From contig CALJOK010000025.1 of assembly GCA_937981555.1 (NCBI GenBank), positions 1 to 64,000 of the forward strand: 64,000 nucleotides of DNA, written 5' to 3'. The translations under genes were made by a program, and so were the position numbers. Positions 26,610 to 35,735 of this stretch are shown one piece after another; the first letter of the stretch is position 1, and each line of letters starts with the position of its first letter. The notes beneath the pieces are model-generated. The model made no database searches. It saw only the letters and a list, made by a program, of their open reading frames with translations, and had not been told where the DNA came from. The stretch is from an uncultured Saprospiraceae bacterium (GTDB taxonomy: Bacteria > Bacteroidota > Bacteroidia > Chitinophagales > Saprospiraceae).

Positions 26610-27839
26610 ATGCTCAACAATTTCAAAATAATCACGATTACCCATAAAAATGTTTCCTTGCAAACATTGAGTAAATTTATCGTTCCCTCAACTGATGAAG
26701 CGGAATTACAATTGAAATTGAGTAATCTAAAAGAGCAATTCGAGATCGAAGAAATGATGTATTTGGCAACTTGCAATCGAGTCATGTATTTTTTCTATGC
26801 GGAAAAAAATGTCAACGAAGCCTTCGTTTCTAAATTTTTATCTCACGCCAATCCACAATTTCAAACAGATTTAGTAGATGATTTTGCCAAAAGAATAACT
26901 ATTCTCGAAGGGCACGATGCTTTGGAACATTTGTTGGAAGTGTCGTCGTCGATTGATTCGATGGTGATTGGAGAGCGAGAAATTTTAAGACAAATTCGAA
27001 CAGGTTTTGATCAATGTGTAGGTTGGAATTTGACGGGCGATCATCTTCGCTTGGCGATGCAGTTGGCGGTAGAAACAGCAAAAAAAGTTTATTCAAAAAC
27101 TCGAATTGGAGAAAAACCAATTTCAGTTGTTTCTTTGGCAATTCAAAAATTAATACAATCTGGTTTTTCCAAAACCGGAAAATTATTGTTGATTGGAGCA
27201 GGGCAAACTAATTTATTGGTGTCCAAGTTTTTGAAAAAATACGAATACCAAAATGTAACGGTTTTTAATCGAAGCATCGAAAGAGCGAATTCATTAGCAG
27301 GAATGTTGAATGGAAATGCTTTTTTACTCGAAGAATTAAGAACGTACCAAGAAGGATTTGATGGAATAATTATTTGCACCGGTTCTGACAAAGCATTGTT
27401 GGATGATGAATTATATGCTTCCCTTTTAAGAGGTGATGAAGAGGAGAAATTGATCATTGATCTAGCGATTCCAAATAATGTGGAACCTTCTGTTGTTGAA
27501 AACTTCAATGTTAATTATATTGAAATCGAAGACTTGAGAAGTTTGGCCAAAGAAAATATGAGCTTCCGTCAAAAAGAAATTTCAAGCGCACAAAAAATTA
27601 TAGAAAGTAATTTAGTGAAATTTCAAAAGACACATCAACAACGACAAATCACTAAAGCGATGAGTCATGTTCCTCAAAAAATCAAAGCGGTCAAAGCACA
27701 TGCGATGAATGAGGTTTTCAAAAAAGATGTAGATGAGTTAGATGCAAATGCTCGTGAAGTATTGGAGCGAGTATTAAGTTATATGGAGAAAAGATGTATC
27801 AGCATTCCTATGGAAGCGGCGAAAAATACGGTTTCGTAA
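26610..27839 (+). CDS. hemA: Glutamyl-tRNA reductase
   Basis: The 409-residue protein has the GluTR layout: an N-terminal catalytic domain with the nucleophilic Cys55 in YLATCNRV, SSSIDSMVIGEREILRQIR in the substrate loop, an NADPH-binding domain with GKLLLIGAGQTNLLVSKFL, and a helical dimerisation tail. It reduces glutamyl-tRNA(Glu) to glutamate-1-semialdehyde, the first step of C5 tetrapyrrole synthesis. No other hem gene lies nearby. Length and motifs are complete. Confidence 0.95.
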   Translation: MLNNFKIITITHKNVSLQTLSKFIVPSTDEAELQLKLSNLKEQFEIEEMMYLATCNRVMYFFYAEKNVNEAFVSKFLSHANPQFQTDLVDDFAKRITILEGHDALEHLLEVSSSIDSMVIGEREILRQIRTGFDQCVGWNLTGDHLRLAMQLAVETAKKVYSKTRIGEKPISVVSLAIQKLIQSGFSKTGKLLLIGAGQTNLLVSKFLKKYEYQNVTVFNRSIERANSLAGMLNGNAFLLEELRTYQEGFDGIIICTGSDKALLDDELYASLLRGDEEEKLIIDLAIPNNVEPSVVENFNVNYIEIEDLRSLAKENMSFRQKEISSAQKIIESNLVKFQKTHQQRQITKAMSHVPQKIKAVKAHAMNEVFKKDVDELDANAREVLERVLSYMEKRCISIPMEAAKNTVS

Positions 27840-27846
27840 TTACCAC

Positions 27847-27905
27847 CGTACTCCGAAGCTCCCGCTTCGGAATTGTTTTCTCCGAAGCAAGAACTTCGGA
27901 GTACG
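27847..27905. repeat. Compound palindrome between convergent hemA and SH3 gene
   Basis: CGTACTCCGAAG (27847-27858) is inverted at 27894-27905 (12 bp, perfect). GCTTCGGA (27864-27871) is inverted at 27881-27888. The element fills the gap between the hemA stop (27839) and the convergent gene's stop codon (27906-27908), and is more GC-rich than its surroundings. Confidence 0.88.
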
Positions 27906-29198
27906 TTACTTTCTAGACGCACTTCCACTTTCATCACCTGCCTTAATTATTTTCAAAAATACTTTATCCGATTTCAATTCTGTTTTTGACAATGGTGGTT
28001 TTTTATAAAAACCATGCAACATTTTTGCATGTTCCGTATTTAAAAAGTGAACGACCTTCCCTCTAATATATCCTCGATTTCCATTGGTAGATTGTACATA
28101 CAAATAAGGAGAAATTTTCTTTTCCCCATTTTGCATAAACACTTTTTCAAAATGTTTGATGATAATGAAAGGAGTGTTCGGGGTTAGCTTTTCTATCTTT
28201 TCCGATAAAAAAGAAGGCTCAGATTTTAGGAAAATTTTAGGATTATAAACGATTCCTTTTAATGCATTTCTACTTTCTCGATAGAATTGTATGAATTGTT
28301 TTTTGCGATTATCCCAAGCATAAGTGTAGGTAACAAATTCTATACATCGTTCCTGCGTTTCGCTATTTTTATCAAATTGGTAAGGCAAAGAGAATTTTTT
28401 GCAAGCGACATAATCCACAAATTCTACTCGAATACTCGTCGCACTAACTTCTACAAATTTAAACATTGCAGGAGAAAACAAATCATCATCGTAAGTCAAC
28501 GTCATTCGTTCATCCAGTACTTTTTTCAAATAACCTGACTGTAGCGAAAAAATTTCTAATGTTCTATTTTCCAAATCACTTGAACTGGAATAACTTTTAG
28601 TTTCCATCAAAAAATCTGCAACGCCATCATTCGTCACATCTTTCATTTGGAATAAATTCAAAACTTCTCGCCCCATAGCACTTTGACTTTCATAGTTCAT
28701 GTGAACTGATTTTCCATGTTCATTGGTAACGACTACATAATATTCATGGTAGGTAGGATTCAATAAATCATTATCATGCAAATTGTCTCGACCATGAATG
28801 GCAGCGATCCAAGTGACTGATTTTTCAAAACCATTATTGAGTGAAATCTTCTTTTTGTGAAAAGATTTAAGCTTAGGATCAATAATTGCGTTTTCCATCA
28901 TTACCGCAACACCATCTCCAAAAACCCAACCTTCTTGTCCTGAAAGCGAACGAACTTTGTACCATTTGAATTTCTGATTTTGTGCATCATCTAAATGTTG
29001 TAAAGTTGTTTCGCCCAACACTTCCAATAATTCTCCTTCGGAAAATCGAATATCTGAATGTTTAAAATAACTACTGTCAGGATAAAGAGTAACGGTATTC
29101 AAAGCAGTAGCCACTCGACTTTTAAAAACCAAATCAGAAGCCTTACTTGAAAAAGTAATTAGTACAAAAACGAAAATCCACAAAAATCTTAAATTCAT
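27906..29198 (-). CDS. Secreted SH3-domain protein
   Basis: The 430-residue protein has a signal peptide (about 1-20, ending SSKA). An N-terminal bacterial SH3-like domain lies at about 30-105 (RFSEGELLEVLGETT, KWYKVRSLSGQEGWVFGDGV). A central domain contains VTNDGVADFLMETKS, an FG-GAP-like acidic loop. A second SH3-like segment near 320-390 reads LTPNTPFIIIKHFEKV, then TNGNRGYIRGKVVHFL. Such proteins are usually periplasmic or surface-associated and bind peptidoglycan or peptides; the function here is unknown. It is convergent with hemA and divergent from the metallo-hydrolase gene. Confidence 0.75.
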   Translation of the reverse strand: MNLRFLWIFVFVLITFSSKASDLVFKSRVATALNTVTLYPDSSYFKHSDIRFSEGELLEVLGETTLQHLDDAQNQKFKWYKVRSLSGQEGWVFGDGVAVMMENAIIDPKLKSFHKKKISLNNGFEKSVTWIAAIHGRDNLHDNDLLNPTYHEYYVVVTNEHGKSVHMNYESQSAMGREVLNLFQMKDVTNDGVADFLMETKSYSSSSDLENRTLEIFSLQSGYLKKVLDERMTLTYDDDLFSPAMFKFVEVSATSIRVEFVDYVACKKFSLPYQFDKNSETQERCIEFVTYTYAWDNRKKQFIQFYRESRNALKGIVYNPKIFLKSEPSFLSEKIEKLTPNTPFIIIKHFEKVFMQNGEKKISPYLYVQSTNGNRGYIRGKVVHFLNTEHAKMLHGFYKKPPLSKTELKSDKVFLKIIKAGDESGSASRK

Positions 29199-29399
29199 GT
29201 TTTTTATTTTTCTATAAAAAATAGTAAGGTCTCAGTTAGGTTAGTTTTGAATTGGCAAGTTCTTTTAGGAAGTCTTTCTTTAGACAACGTCTAGGTAAAA
29301 TTACGCAAAATCCATGCTATTTATAGAAAAAATGCCAACTTTGGAGCAACTAGCTAGTTAAGTGACAAAACCTTTTTCAAAATTAAAACAAACCGAATC

Positions 29400-30344
29400 A
29401 TGAAAAAACAATTTTCAATTTTTTGCCTACTCTTCTTTACATTTTCTTTTTTTCAAAATAATCTTTTTGCGCAGCGTGATTTTTCCAAAGTAGAAATCAA
29501 AGCAGAGAAAGTAGCTGACAATATTTATATGTTGACTGGAAGCGGAGGAAACATCGGAGTGGTCGTTGGAGACGATGGTGTATTTATGATTGATTCTCAA
29601 TTTGGCCCACTAAGTGAAAAAATTGCAGCAGCAGTCGGGAAGTTAAGTTCGCAACCAATCAAGTATTTATTCAACACTCATTGGCATGGTGATCACACAG
29701 GAGGGAATGAAAATTTTGGAAAAAAAGGTGCTGTCATTGTCGCGCATGAAAATGTGAAAAGAAGAATGAGCACCGAACAGATTCGCCCATTCAGAAAACC
29801 AACACCTGCCGCAGCTGAAATTGCTCAACCTGTAATCACCTTTAAAAACGATATGAAATTTCATTTGAATGGAGAAGATATTTTGATTTATCATTTTCAT
29901 TATGGACATACAGACGGTGATGCGTTTGTTTATTTTCCGAAGAGTAATGTTTTACACATGGGGGATAATTTTTTCAAAGGAAGATTTCCTTATATTGATT
30001 TAGGATCAGGAGGAAGTGTAGAAGGTGCTTTGAAGAATATTAACGAAGTACTTTTTTTAGTAGATTCAGAAACGAAAATTATTCCTGGTCATGGAGCATT
30101 GGCGAATAAAAAAGATTTGATGGAATACCGAGATGTGATTATCATTGCTCAAGATCGAGTCAAAAAAGCGATTGCAAAAGGAATGACTTTGGAAGAAATA
30201 AAAGCCTCAAATGTGACGAAAGAATATGATGATGAATGGGGGAGTGGATTTATAAATCCAGAGAAATTTGTAGAAATCCTTTACTCAGATTTGACAAGCG
30301 ATGAAGCAATTGAAAAACCAAAAACAGGAGGGAAAAAGAAATAG
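29400..30344 (+). CDS. Secreted MBL-fold metallo-hydrolase
   Basis: The 314-residue protein has a signal peptide (1-25, ending NLFAQ). The metallo-beta-lactamase motif is intact: HWHGDH with His94, His96, Asp98 and His99. Further metal ligands are in HYGHTDGDAFVYF and KIIPGHGAL. Secreted members with this layout (a subclass B2/B3-related hydrolase group) act as lactonases, esterases or beta-lactamases; sequence alone does not decide. No beta-lactamase regulator is nearby. Its terminator is shared with the convergent PorG-like gene. Confidence 0.9.
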   Translation: MKKQFSIFCLLFFTFSFFQNNLFAQRDFSKVEIKAEKVADNIYMLTGSGGNIGVVVGDDGVFMIDSQFGPLSEKIAAAVGKLSSQPIKYLFNTHWHGDHTGGNENFGKKGAVIVAHENVKRRMSTEQIRPFRKPTPAAAEIAQPVITFKNDMKFHLNGEDILIYHFHYGHTDGDAFVYFPKSNVLHMGDNFFKGRFPYIDLGSGGSVEGALKNINEVLFLVDSETKIIPGHGALANKKDLMEYRDVIIIAQDRVKKAIAKGMTLEEIKASNVTKEYDDEWGSGFINPEKFVEILYSDLTSDEAIEKPKTGGKKK

Positions 30345-30360
30345 TTAGTTTTCAAAAACA

Positions 30361-30400
30361 AAAAAAGCCGATAACATTCCAAAATGTTATCGGCTTTTTT
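30361..30400. terminator. Bidirectional terminator
   Basis: The perfect 18-bp arms 30361-30378 and 30383-30400 (4-nt loop) have A6 on one side and T6 on the other, so the hairpin serves both the MBL-fold gene (plus) and the PorG-like gene (minus). Confidence 0.9.
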
Positions 30401-30419
30401 ATTAACCATTCATAATTAT

Positions 30420-31295
30420 TTAGAATGTCATCTTCGGTGCTTTTTTTCGAGAAACTGGTTTTTTCTGATTTTGTTTAAATCCATTTGCCTTTCCAATATT
30501 TACTGAAATGGTAACTCCTCCGAAAAAATACCAATCTTTATTAGTCGCATCACCTCGATTAGTTCCTTGTGGATCAGCAAGTGCATCTGGATTATATTCA
30601 GGTGCACGATAGGAAAGTGCTGCTGCAAAATCTCCCACTTCGCTAGCTAAAAGATTTAAATCAGGATACGTCGTACTTACATCATCAAGGTAGTCTGTAA
30701 ATGTTTTTCGCATGCCGAATTCTAACCCAACATTTGTCAAGTGATTGATATTGAATTTTACACCAAGTCCCCAAGGGATTGCGATGGAAAATTGTTGGTA
30801 CGGTTGCGCAGTACTTCCTTCTAAGCCTTGCCCTTCGGTCGATAGTGGCTGCAAATCAAACCATTGTCCATTAATTTCTGCTTGCGGATTATAATAAAAT
30901 CCAGCTACTCCAGCAAAAATATAAGGAGTCGTAATATGATCTTTGATTGCTACTTTGAAATCCAAAAAGTTGTATTCGAATTGCGCTCCCAATTCATAGA
31001 TATCAGTTCTAAAACTCAAGTTACGAGCTCTTTCTCCTTTAGTGATTTGGGCATTGAAATCTGAACCTTGCAAGATGCCTTTGTAAAAATGAACTTTAGC
31101 TGCAAGGTGTCCATTGAAATTGTATCGACCAAATGCACCAAACGCAGGAGCATAAGAAGATACTTCCAAGTTTTTAGGAGTAAGGTCGCCATGATAATTA
31201 CCAACTCCAGCAAAGATACCTACTTCGGTATATTGGCTAGAAAGATTGATAGAAATAAAAACTGAAAAAATTACAAGTGTAATAAATTGTTTCAT
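30420..31295 (-). CDS. DUF6089/PorG-like outer membrane beta-barrel protein
   Basis: The 291-residue protein has a signal peptide (about 1-20) and alternating hydrophobic beta-strands. The start of the mature part, EVGIFAGVGNYHGDLTPKNL, is typical of the DUF6089 family, to which the T9SS accessory protein PorG belongs. Later motifs are YELGAQFEYNFLDFKV, TPYIFAGVAGFYYNPQA and GVKFNINHLTNVGLEFGMRK. In Porphyromonas, PorG links the periplasmic PorK/N ring to the outer membrane; whether this paralog does so is inference. T9SS cargo genes lie elsewhere in the window. It ends in a Lys-rich tail. Confidence 0.75.
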   Translation of the reverse strand: MKQFITLVIFSVFISINLSSQYTEVGIFAGVGNYHGDLTPKNLEVSSYAPAFGAFGRYNFNGHLAAKVHFYKGILQGSDFNAQITKGERARNLSFRTDIYELGAQFEYNFLDFKVAIKDHITTPYIFAGVAGFYYNPQAEINGQWFDLQPLSTEGQGLEGSTAQPYQQFSIAIPWGLGVKFNINHLTNVGLEFGMRKTFTDYLDDVSTTYPDLNLLASEVGDFAAALSYRAPEYNPDALADPQGTNRGDATNKDWYFFGGVTISVNIGKANGFKQNQKKPVSRKKAPKMTF

Positions 31296-31639
31296 ACTAA
31301 TTAATTTATGGGCAAAATTGAATTTAGAATTTTGGAAAAAATAAATATCAACTCTGATTGTGTTTTAATTATGTATAGATTTTTTGACAAACCTATCGCC
31401 ACATATTACCTTCAAAAACCATGTTTAAATGATCGTTTGTGGAAAAAAAGAGAAAATTAATGTGACAGGTATTTTAAGGTTGATTTGAGAAGTGGATTAT
31501 AATTTAGATTAGGTAGAGAATTAGAAATCACTACACATATTGTTTCTCGCCATAACTTCTTTTTTTATAAAAAAAATAAAAATTCTATCTATTTTAGCGA
31601 AGCAATAAACATACTATCTAAATAATCACCTATCACCAA
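31296..31639. other. 344-bp divergent intergenic region
   Basis: It lies between the PorG-like gene (minus) and the YifB gene (plus). It holds the minus-strand promoter listed separately. I see no TAnnTTTG-type promoter for YifB, no RNA gene and no repeat. Confidence 0.6.
31388..31415 (-). promoter_or_regulatory. Bacteroidota-type promoter of the PorG-like gene
   Basis: Read on the minus strand: TTG (31415-31413), a 17-nt spacer, then TAGGTTTG (31395-31388), matching TTG-N17-TAnnTTTG. The predicted start of transcription leaves a leader of roughly 85 nt. Confidence 0.6.
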
Positions 31640-33196
31640 ATGCTAGTAAAAACTTACGCAAGTGCCGTCCAAGGAGTCGAAGCTCAAACTATCACCGTCG
31701 AAATTAATGCAGGAGGAGAAGTAAGAGACGGAAAAGATTTTTTTAATTTAGTTGGGTTACCTGATAGTGCTGTCCGAGAAGGATTTGCACGAATCGAAGC
31801 TGCGATCAAGAATATAGGGATGCGAGTTATTCGAGTAAAAATGGTAGTCAATCTAGCTCCCGCCGATTTGCGGAAAGAAGGTTCCTCTTATGATTTGCCG
31901 ATTGCCATAGGGATGTTGGCCAGTACGAAGCAGATGGAATTTGAAGACTTGGACAAATATGTTTTTATGGGAGAGTTGTCTTTGGATGGAGGATTACGTC
32001 CAATTAAAGGGGCATTGCCGATTGCGATTCAAGCGAGGAAGGAAGGTTACAAAGGTCTTTTTTTACCTAAAGAAAATGCACGAGAAGCGGCGATTGTAAA
32101 TAATCTCGATGTGTACGGAATTGAAAATTTGAAAGAAGCTGTTGATTTTTTTAATAAAAAAAATGAACTCGAACCAGTTGTTGTTGACACTCGATCGATA
32201 TTTGAAGATACACAAGATGTTTACTCCGTTGATTTTTCTGATGTGAAGGGTCAAGAGAATATTAAACGTGCGCTTGAAATTGCAGCAGCAGGTGGACACA
32301 ATGTAATTTTGATTGGGCCACCGGGAGCAGGAAAGACGATGTTGGCGCGAAGACTTCCGACTATTTTGCCACCGTTAAGTTTACACGAAGCTTTGGAGAC
32401 TACGAAGATTCATTCTGTTTCAGGAATGCTTCCTGCCAATTCTGCGTTGATTTCTACTCGCCCATTTCGATCTCCTCATCATACAATAAGTGATGTCGCT
32501 TTGGTAGGTGGAGGATCGAATCCGATGCCAGGTGAAATTTCTTTATCACATAATGGGGTGTTGTTTTTGGATGAGTTGCCAGAATTTAAACGAACCGTTT
32601 TGGAGGTGATGCGTCAGCCGATGGAGGAACGAAAGGTAACTATTTCGAGAGCAAAGATTACCGTTGATTACCCCGCGAGTTTTATGTTGGTGGCAAGTAT
32701 GAATCCCTGTCCTTGTGGGTTTTATAATCATCCTGACAAAGAATGTGTATGTAGTCCAGGTGTGGTAAAAAGATATTTAAATAAAATTTCAGGACCACTT
32801 TTGGATCGAATAGATTTGCACGTAGAAGTGACACCGGTGAGTTATGAAGAACTAGCAGATTATACGCCTTCGAAAGAGACAAGCGAAAAAATAGTAAAAC
32901 GAGTCATCAAAGCAAGAGAGATTCAAATAGAAAGATTTAAAGATTATCCTACAATCCATAGCAATGCACAGATGCCAAGTCGAATGGTTCGGGAAGTTTG
33001 TCAATTAGATAAAACAGGAATTACGTTGTTGAAAACTGCGATGGAAAAATTACAATTATCTGCACGAGCGTATGATCGAATTTTAAAAGTTGCTCGCACT
33101 GGAGCAGACTTGGCTGGAAGTGAAAATATAAAAATTGAACATTTGGCGGAGGCGATTCAGTATCGAAGTTTGGATCGAGAAGGATGGGCTGGGTGA
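31640..33196 (+). CDS. comM: YifB/ComM-family Mg-chelatase-like AAA+ ATPase
   Basis: The 518-residue protein matches ComM/YifB throughout. It has an N-terminal Lon-like domain ([40 protein letters not shown]), Walker [15 protein letters not shown], Walker B-type [19 protein letters not shown], an MgCI ring motif [10 protein letters not shown] and a C-terminal helical domain ([20 protein letters not shown]). ComM is a hexameric helicase that promotes branch migration during natural transformation. No other competence gene is in the window. Confidence 0.95.
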   Translation: MLVKTYASAVQGVEAQTITVEINAGGEVRDGKDFFNLVGLPDSAVREGFARIEAAIKNIGMRVIRVKMVVNLAPADLRKEGSSYDLPIAIGMLASTKQMEFEDLDKYVFMGELSLDGGLRPIKGALPIAIQARKEGYKGLFLPKENAREAAIVNNLDVYGIENLKEAVDFFNKKNELEPVVVDTRSIFEDTQDVYSVDFSDVKGQENIKRALEIAAAGGHNVILIGPPGAGKTMLARRLPTILPPLSLHEALETTKIHSVSGMLPANSALISTRPFRSPHHTISDVALVGGGSNPMPGEISLSHNGVLFLDELPEFKRTVLEVMRQPMEERKVTISRAKITVDYPASFMLVASMNPCPCGFYNHPDKECVCSPGVVKRYLNKISGPLLDRIDLHVEVTPVSYEELADYTPSKETSEKIVKRVIKAREIQIERFKDYPTIHSNAQMPSRMVREVCQLDKTGITLLKTAMEKLQLSARAYDRILKVARTGADLAGSENIKIEHLAEAIQYRSLDREGWAG

Positions 33197-33224
33197 TTTT
33201 CTTAACAAAAATATTCATTGAAAA

Positions 33225-34100
33225 TTGAAATACATTTTAAACATATTTTCCATTTGGGCTAACCTACTTAATTGTTTATTCTCACTATTGTTTAGTGGTT
33301 TGAAATCTAAAAAGTTGGTTTATACAATTAGTAGAGGAAAGAAAAGGAAATTAGATCTTTATCTTCCAGATGATAATGGAAAACCTACCCCTCTAATTAT
33401 TTTTTTTCATGGTGGAGGATGGATGTCTGGAGGCAAAAAAATTATTGAACCAGGAGTTCTTCGACAAGTCAAACGAGGTTATGCGGTTGCTTCTATTAGT
33501 TATTCATTTATTCCTTGGAAAAGATGGCCCACTCAAGCGTATGAAATCAAGGCTGCTGTTAGGTGGTTAAGAGTCAATGCTGAAAATTATAATTTGGATT
33601 CAGAAAAAATTTTAATTTGGGGTGTTTCAGCAGGAGCACATTTAGTCAATATTTTAGGAAGTTCGAATTTGTCTGAGCAGTTAGAAGGAAATTTGGAGCC
33701 CCAAAATATTTCTAGTAAAGTACAAGGCGTTGTTTCTTGGTATGGATTTTCAGATTTTAGTCAAATGGGAAAAAATGGTTTTATTGCTTTATTGACAAAT
33801 ATCGCCACTTCGATGCTGGTGGGTGAAAATGTTAAGAAAAATACGGAGAAGACTCAAAGCGCTAATCCCATCAATTATATTGATCAAAATACGCCTCCAT
33901 TTTTTATTATGCATGGTGCTAAAGATACAGTTGTAAATATTCACCAAAGTGAATTACTCTATAATGCTTTACAAGAAAAAGGTATTCAATCGACCTATTT
34001 CCCAATGCCTAATTATTTCCATTCTGATGTTCGATTCAATAAGGATATTTACATCAAAAAAATAGAAGCATTTATGGATAACATTGTTTTTACAAAATAA
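33225..34100 (+). CDS. Alpha/beta hydrolase (esterase/lipase type)
   Basis: This 291-residue serine hydrolase belongs to the HSL/BD-FAE-like group. It shows HGGGW near 62-66, the nucleophile in GVSAGAH near 132-138, an acidic loop MHGAKDTVVN with the catalytic Asp, and a C-terminal His in FHSDVRF. Residues 1-24 are hydrophobic (ILNIFSIWANLLNCLFSLLF) and may anchor the protein. The start is TTG 33225, 28 nt after the YifB stop, so the two genes may be co-transcribed. The acyl substrate is unknown. Confidence 0.85.
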   Translation: MKYILNIFSIWANLLNCLFSLLFSGLKSKKLVYTISRGKKRKLDLYLPDDNGKPTPLIIFFHGGGWMSGGKKIIEPGVLRQVKRGYAVASISYSFIPWKRWPTQAYEIKAAVRWLRVNAENYNLDSEKILIWGVSAGAHLVNILGSSNLSEQLEGNLEPQNISSKVQGVVSWYGFSDFSQMGKNGFIALLTNIATSMLVGENVKKNTEKTQSANPINYIDQNTPPFFIMHGAKDTVVNIHQSELLYNALQEKGIQSTYFPMPNYFHSDVRFNKDIYIKKIEAFMDNIVFTK

Positions 34101-34139
34101 AAAATGAGCTACTTAATTTTATTTAAGTAACTCATTTTT
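34100..34139. terminator. Bidirectional terminator
   Basis: 34100-34108 pairs with 34131-34139 (9 bp), and TACTTAA (34110-34116) with TTAAGTA (34123-34129), separated by one mismatch. A and T runs flank it. It separates the convergent esterase and trypsin-like genes. Confidence 0.8.
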
Positions 34140-34151
34140 CTATAACTCATT

Positions 34152-35699
34152 TTATCGTGTATAATTAAAGGTTCTCCAAGCACTTTTTTTTCCTGCCTTC
34201 CCTTTGGCATCTATTGCCCAAACTCGCCAACGCCCTTTTTGAGCACCGACCCAAGAAAAACTATAAGAGGTTCCTTTAATCTTTGGAACAACTCGATATT
34301 TTTTCCCTACATCTTTGCACCATTTTCCTCGTGAACAACAACTCATACAATCAAGTTCTACCGTATATGATTTTGCTCCAGATGTTGCTTTCCACGATAC
34401 TTTAGTCTTTCTAGGGAAATGTGTGAACACTTTTCCATTGGCAGGACTAACCTGCTTAGGAGCCAGTAGTACTTTGGCAGGCCTAGGTCTAGTTGGTCTT
34501 TTTCTTTTTTTAAAATAATAAGTCTTGACTACATCTTTTCGCTTTTTGTCTTTGTACTTGGAAGTAGATTTAATGGATAAACGATCATTACTCAATAAAT
34601 TTACCTGAAGCGTTGTGGTTTTAAAACTATGTTTATAGACAGCAATATTTCGATGTAATCTACTAGACCTTAAAGAAGTTACTCCCCAGTCGCAATCTTT
34701 AGGTACACATTTTCCAAAACCTTGAATTTGATAACCACTTCCTTTCTTTCGAATAATTGCCCTAGTCATTCCATTGGTCTTTTTTTCATTGAACCAAGAA
34801 CCAGCTATATTCGATTGATCAATTGGAGGTGTTGTTGGTCTAGGTCTCGTTGGTTTTGTTTGAGAAAGGACAGGATCCTTAGTTGGTCTAGTTCCCGTAA
34901 TTCCGCCAGTTCCTCCATTACCACCACCTGAAGGAGGAGTAAAAATTAGAGCAGGTTGAAGTTTGTTTTTTGGAACATCAAATCCAGTTATCATATTTTC
35001 AATTTTTTCAATTTTTATACATTCTGATTGGTAATCTCCAACGGTAATAACCATTCCGATAAGATTAAAATTTTCGTCGAAGACTGGTCCGCCAGAACAT
35101 CCTGCTTTAATATTGCCAGCGGTGATGGAAAATATATCTGTATTTTTTTCCTTAGGAGGGAAATTGAAACTTTGAATTTGGTTTTGATTAAGCATTTGCC
35201 AACCATTTCCTGTTGAAAAATTAGGGTGCCCAATAATTAAAACATCTGTACCCAAATTGTCTTTTTTTTCATCTATAATTCGAGTATTCAAAGTGGGAAA
35301 ATTTAGTCCATTTGAAGAAGGAATTTCAGCAACTAAAATGACCAAATCATAAATTGGATGAGGCTGATATACAGATGCCGGATACTTGTTTAGCGGTTGG
35401 CTATAGAAAGTAAGATTCAATTCGTCAGCTTCATTTACGACGTGCTTAGCAGATACGAGATAAAGTTTTTCATTTTGATAACCCACAATAATTCCTGTTC
35501 CACTTTCAATAGTATTTCCTTCGTCATCATTGCTTTCGATTTTAACAGTACCATTCTTTAATGTTTCTAGATCCATTGGCGCGATCTCCATTTTCATAAT
35601 GATAATGGAATCGTGTTGTGCGTAACTATTTTTATTAAAAATAAATAGAGAAAATAGCAGTAGAAAAATGCTATACATTTTGGTGATTTGAATTTTCAT
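34152..35699 (-). CDS. Secreted trypsin-like serine protease
   Basis: The 515-residue protein has a signal peptide (1-27, ending NSYAQ). A trypsin-2/HtrA-type catalytic domain spans about 45-235: His86 in VSAKHVVN, Asp118 in HPIYDLVIL, Ser202 in AGCSGGPVF. A Pro/Thr/Gly-rich linker follows (about 255-300), then a small domain near 300-395 (IAGSWFNEKKTNG). A C-terminal fibronectin-like domain (about 410-515) reads VSPANGKVFTHFP, VSWKATSGAKSYTVELDC. It is the last gene of a three-gene unit behind the TIR protein (36-bp gap). Linking a secreted protease to a cytosolic TIR domain suggests signalling across the envelope; this is inference. Confidence 0.85.
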   Translation of the reverse strand: MKIQITKMYSIFLLLFSLFIFNKNSYAQHDSIIIMKMEIAPMDLETLKNGTVKIESNDDEGNTIESGTGIIVGYQNEKLYLVSAKHVVNEADELNLTFYSQPLNKYPASVYQPHPIYDLVILVAEIPSSNGLNFPTLNTRIIDEKKDNLGTDVLIIGHPNFSTGNGWQMLNQNQIQSFNFPPKEKNTDIFSITAGNIKAGCSGGPVFDENFNLIGMVITVGDYQSECIKIEKIENMITGFDVPKNKLQPALIFTPPSGGGNGGTGGITGTRPTKDPVLSQTKPTRPRPTTPPIDQSNIAGSWFNEKKTNGMTRAIIRKKGSGYQIQGFGKCVPKDCDWGVTSLRSSRLHRNIAVYKHSFKTTTLQVNLLSNDRLSIKSTSKYKDKKRKDVVKTYYFKKRKRPTRPRPAKVLLAPKQVSPANGKVFTHFPRKTKVSWKATSGAKSYTVELDCMSCCSRGKWCKDVGKKYRVVPKIKGTSYSFSWVGAQKGRWRVWAIDAKGKAGKKSAWRTFNYTR

Positions 35700-35735
35700 A
35701 ATTTGGTTTTTTAGTGTAAAAAAAATATAAAACTT

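Noticed and set aside
20882-27905. Junction palindromes as insertion sequences or integron sites
   Set aside because: No transposase or integrase frame lies between the arms, no target-site duplications are visible, and the spacers are too short (8-119 bp).
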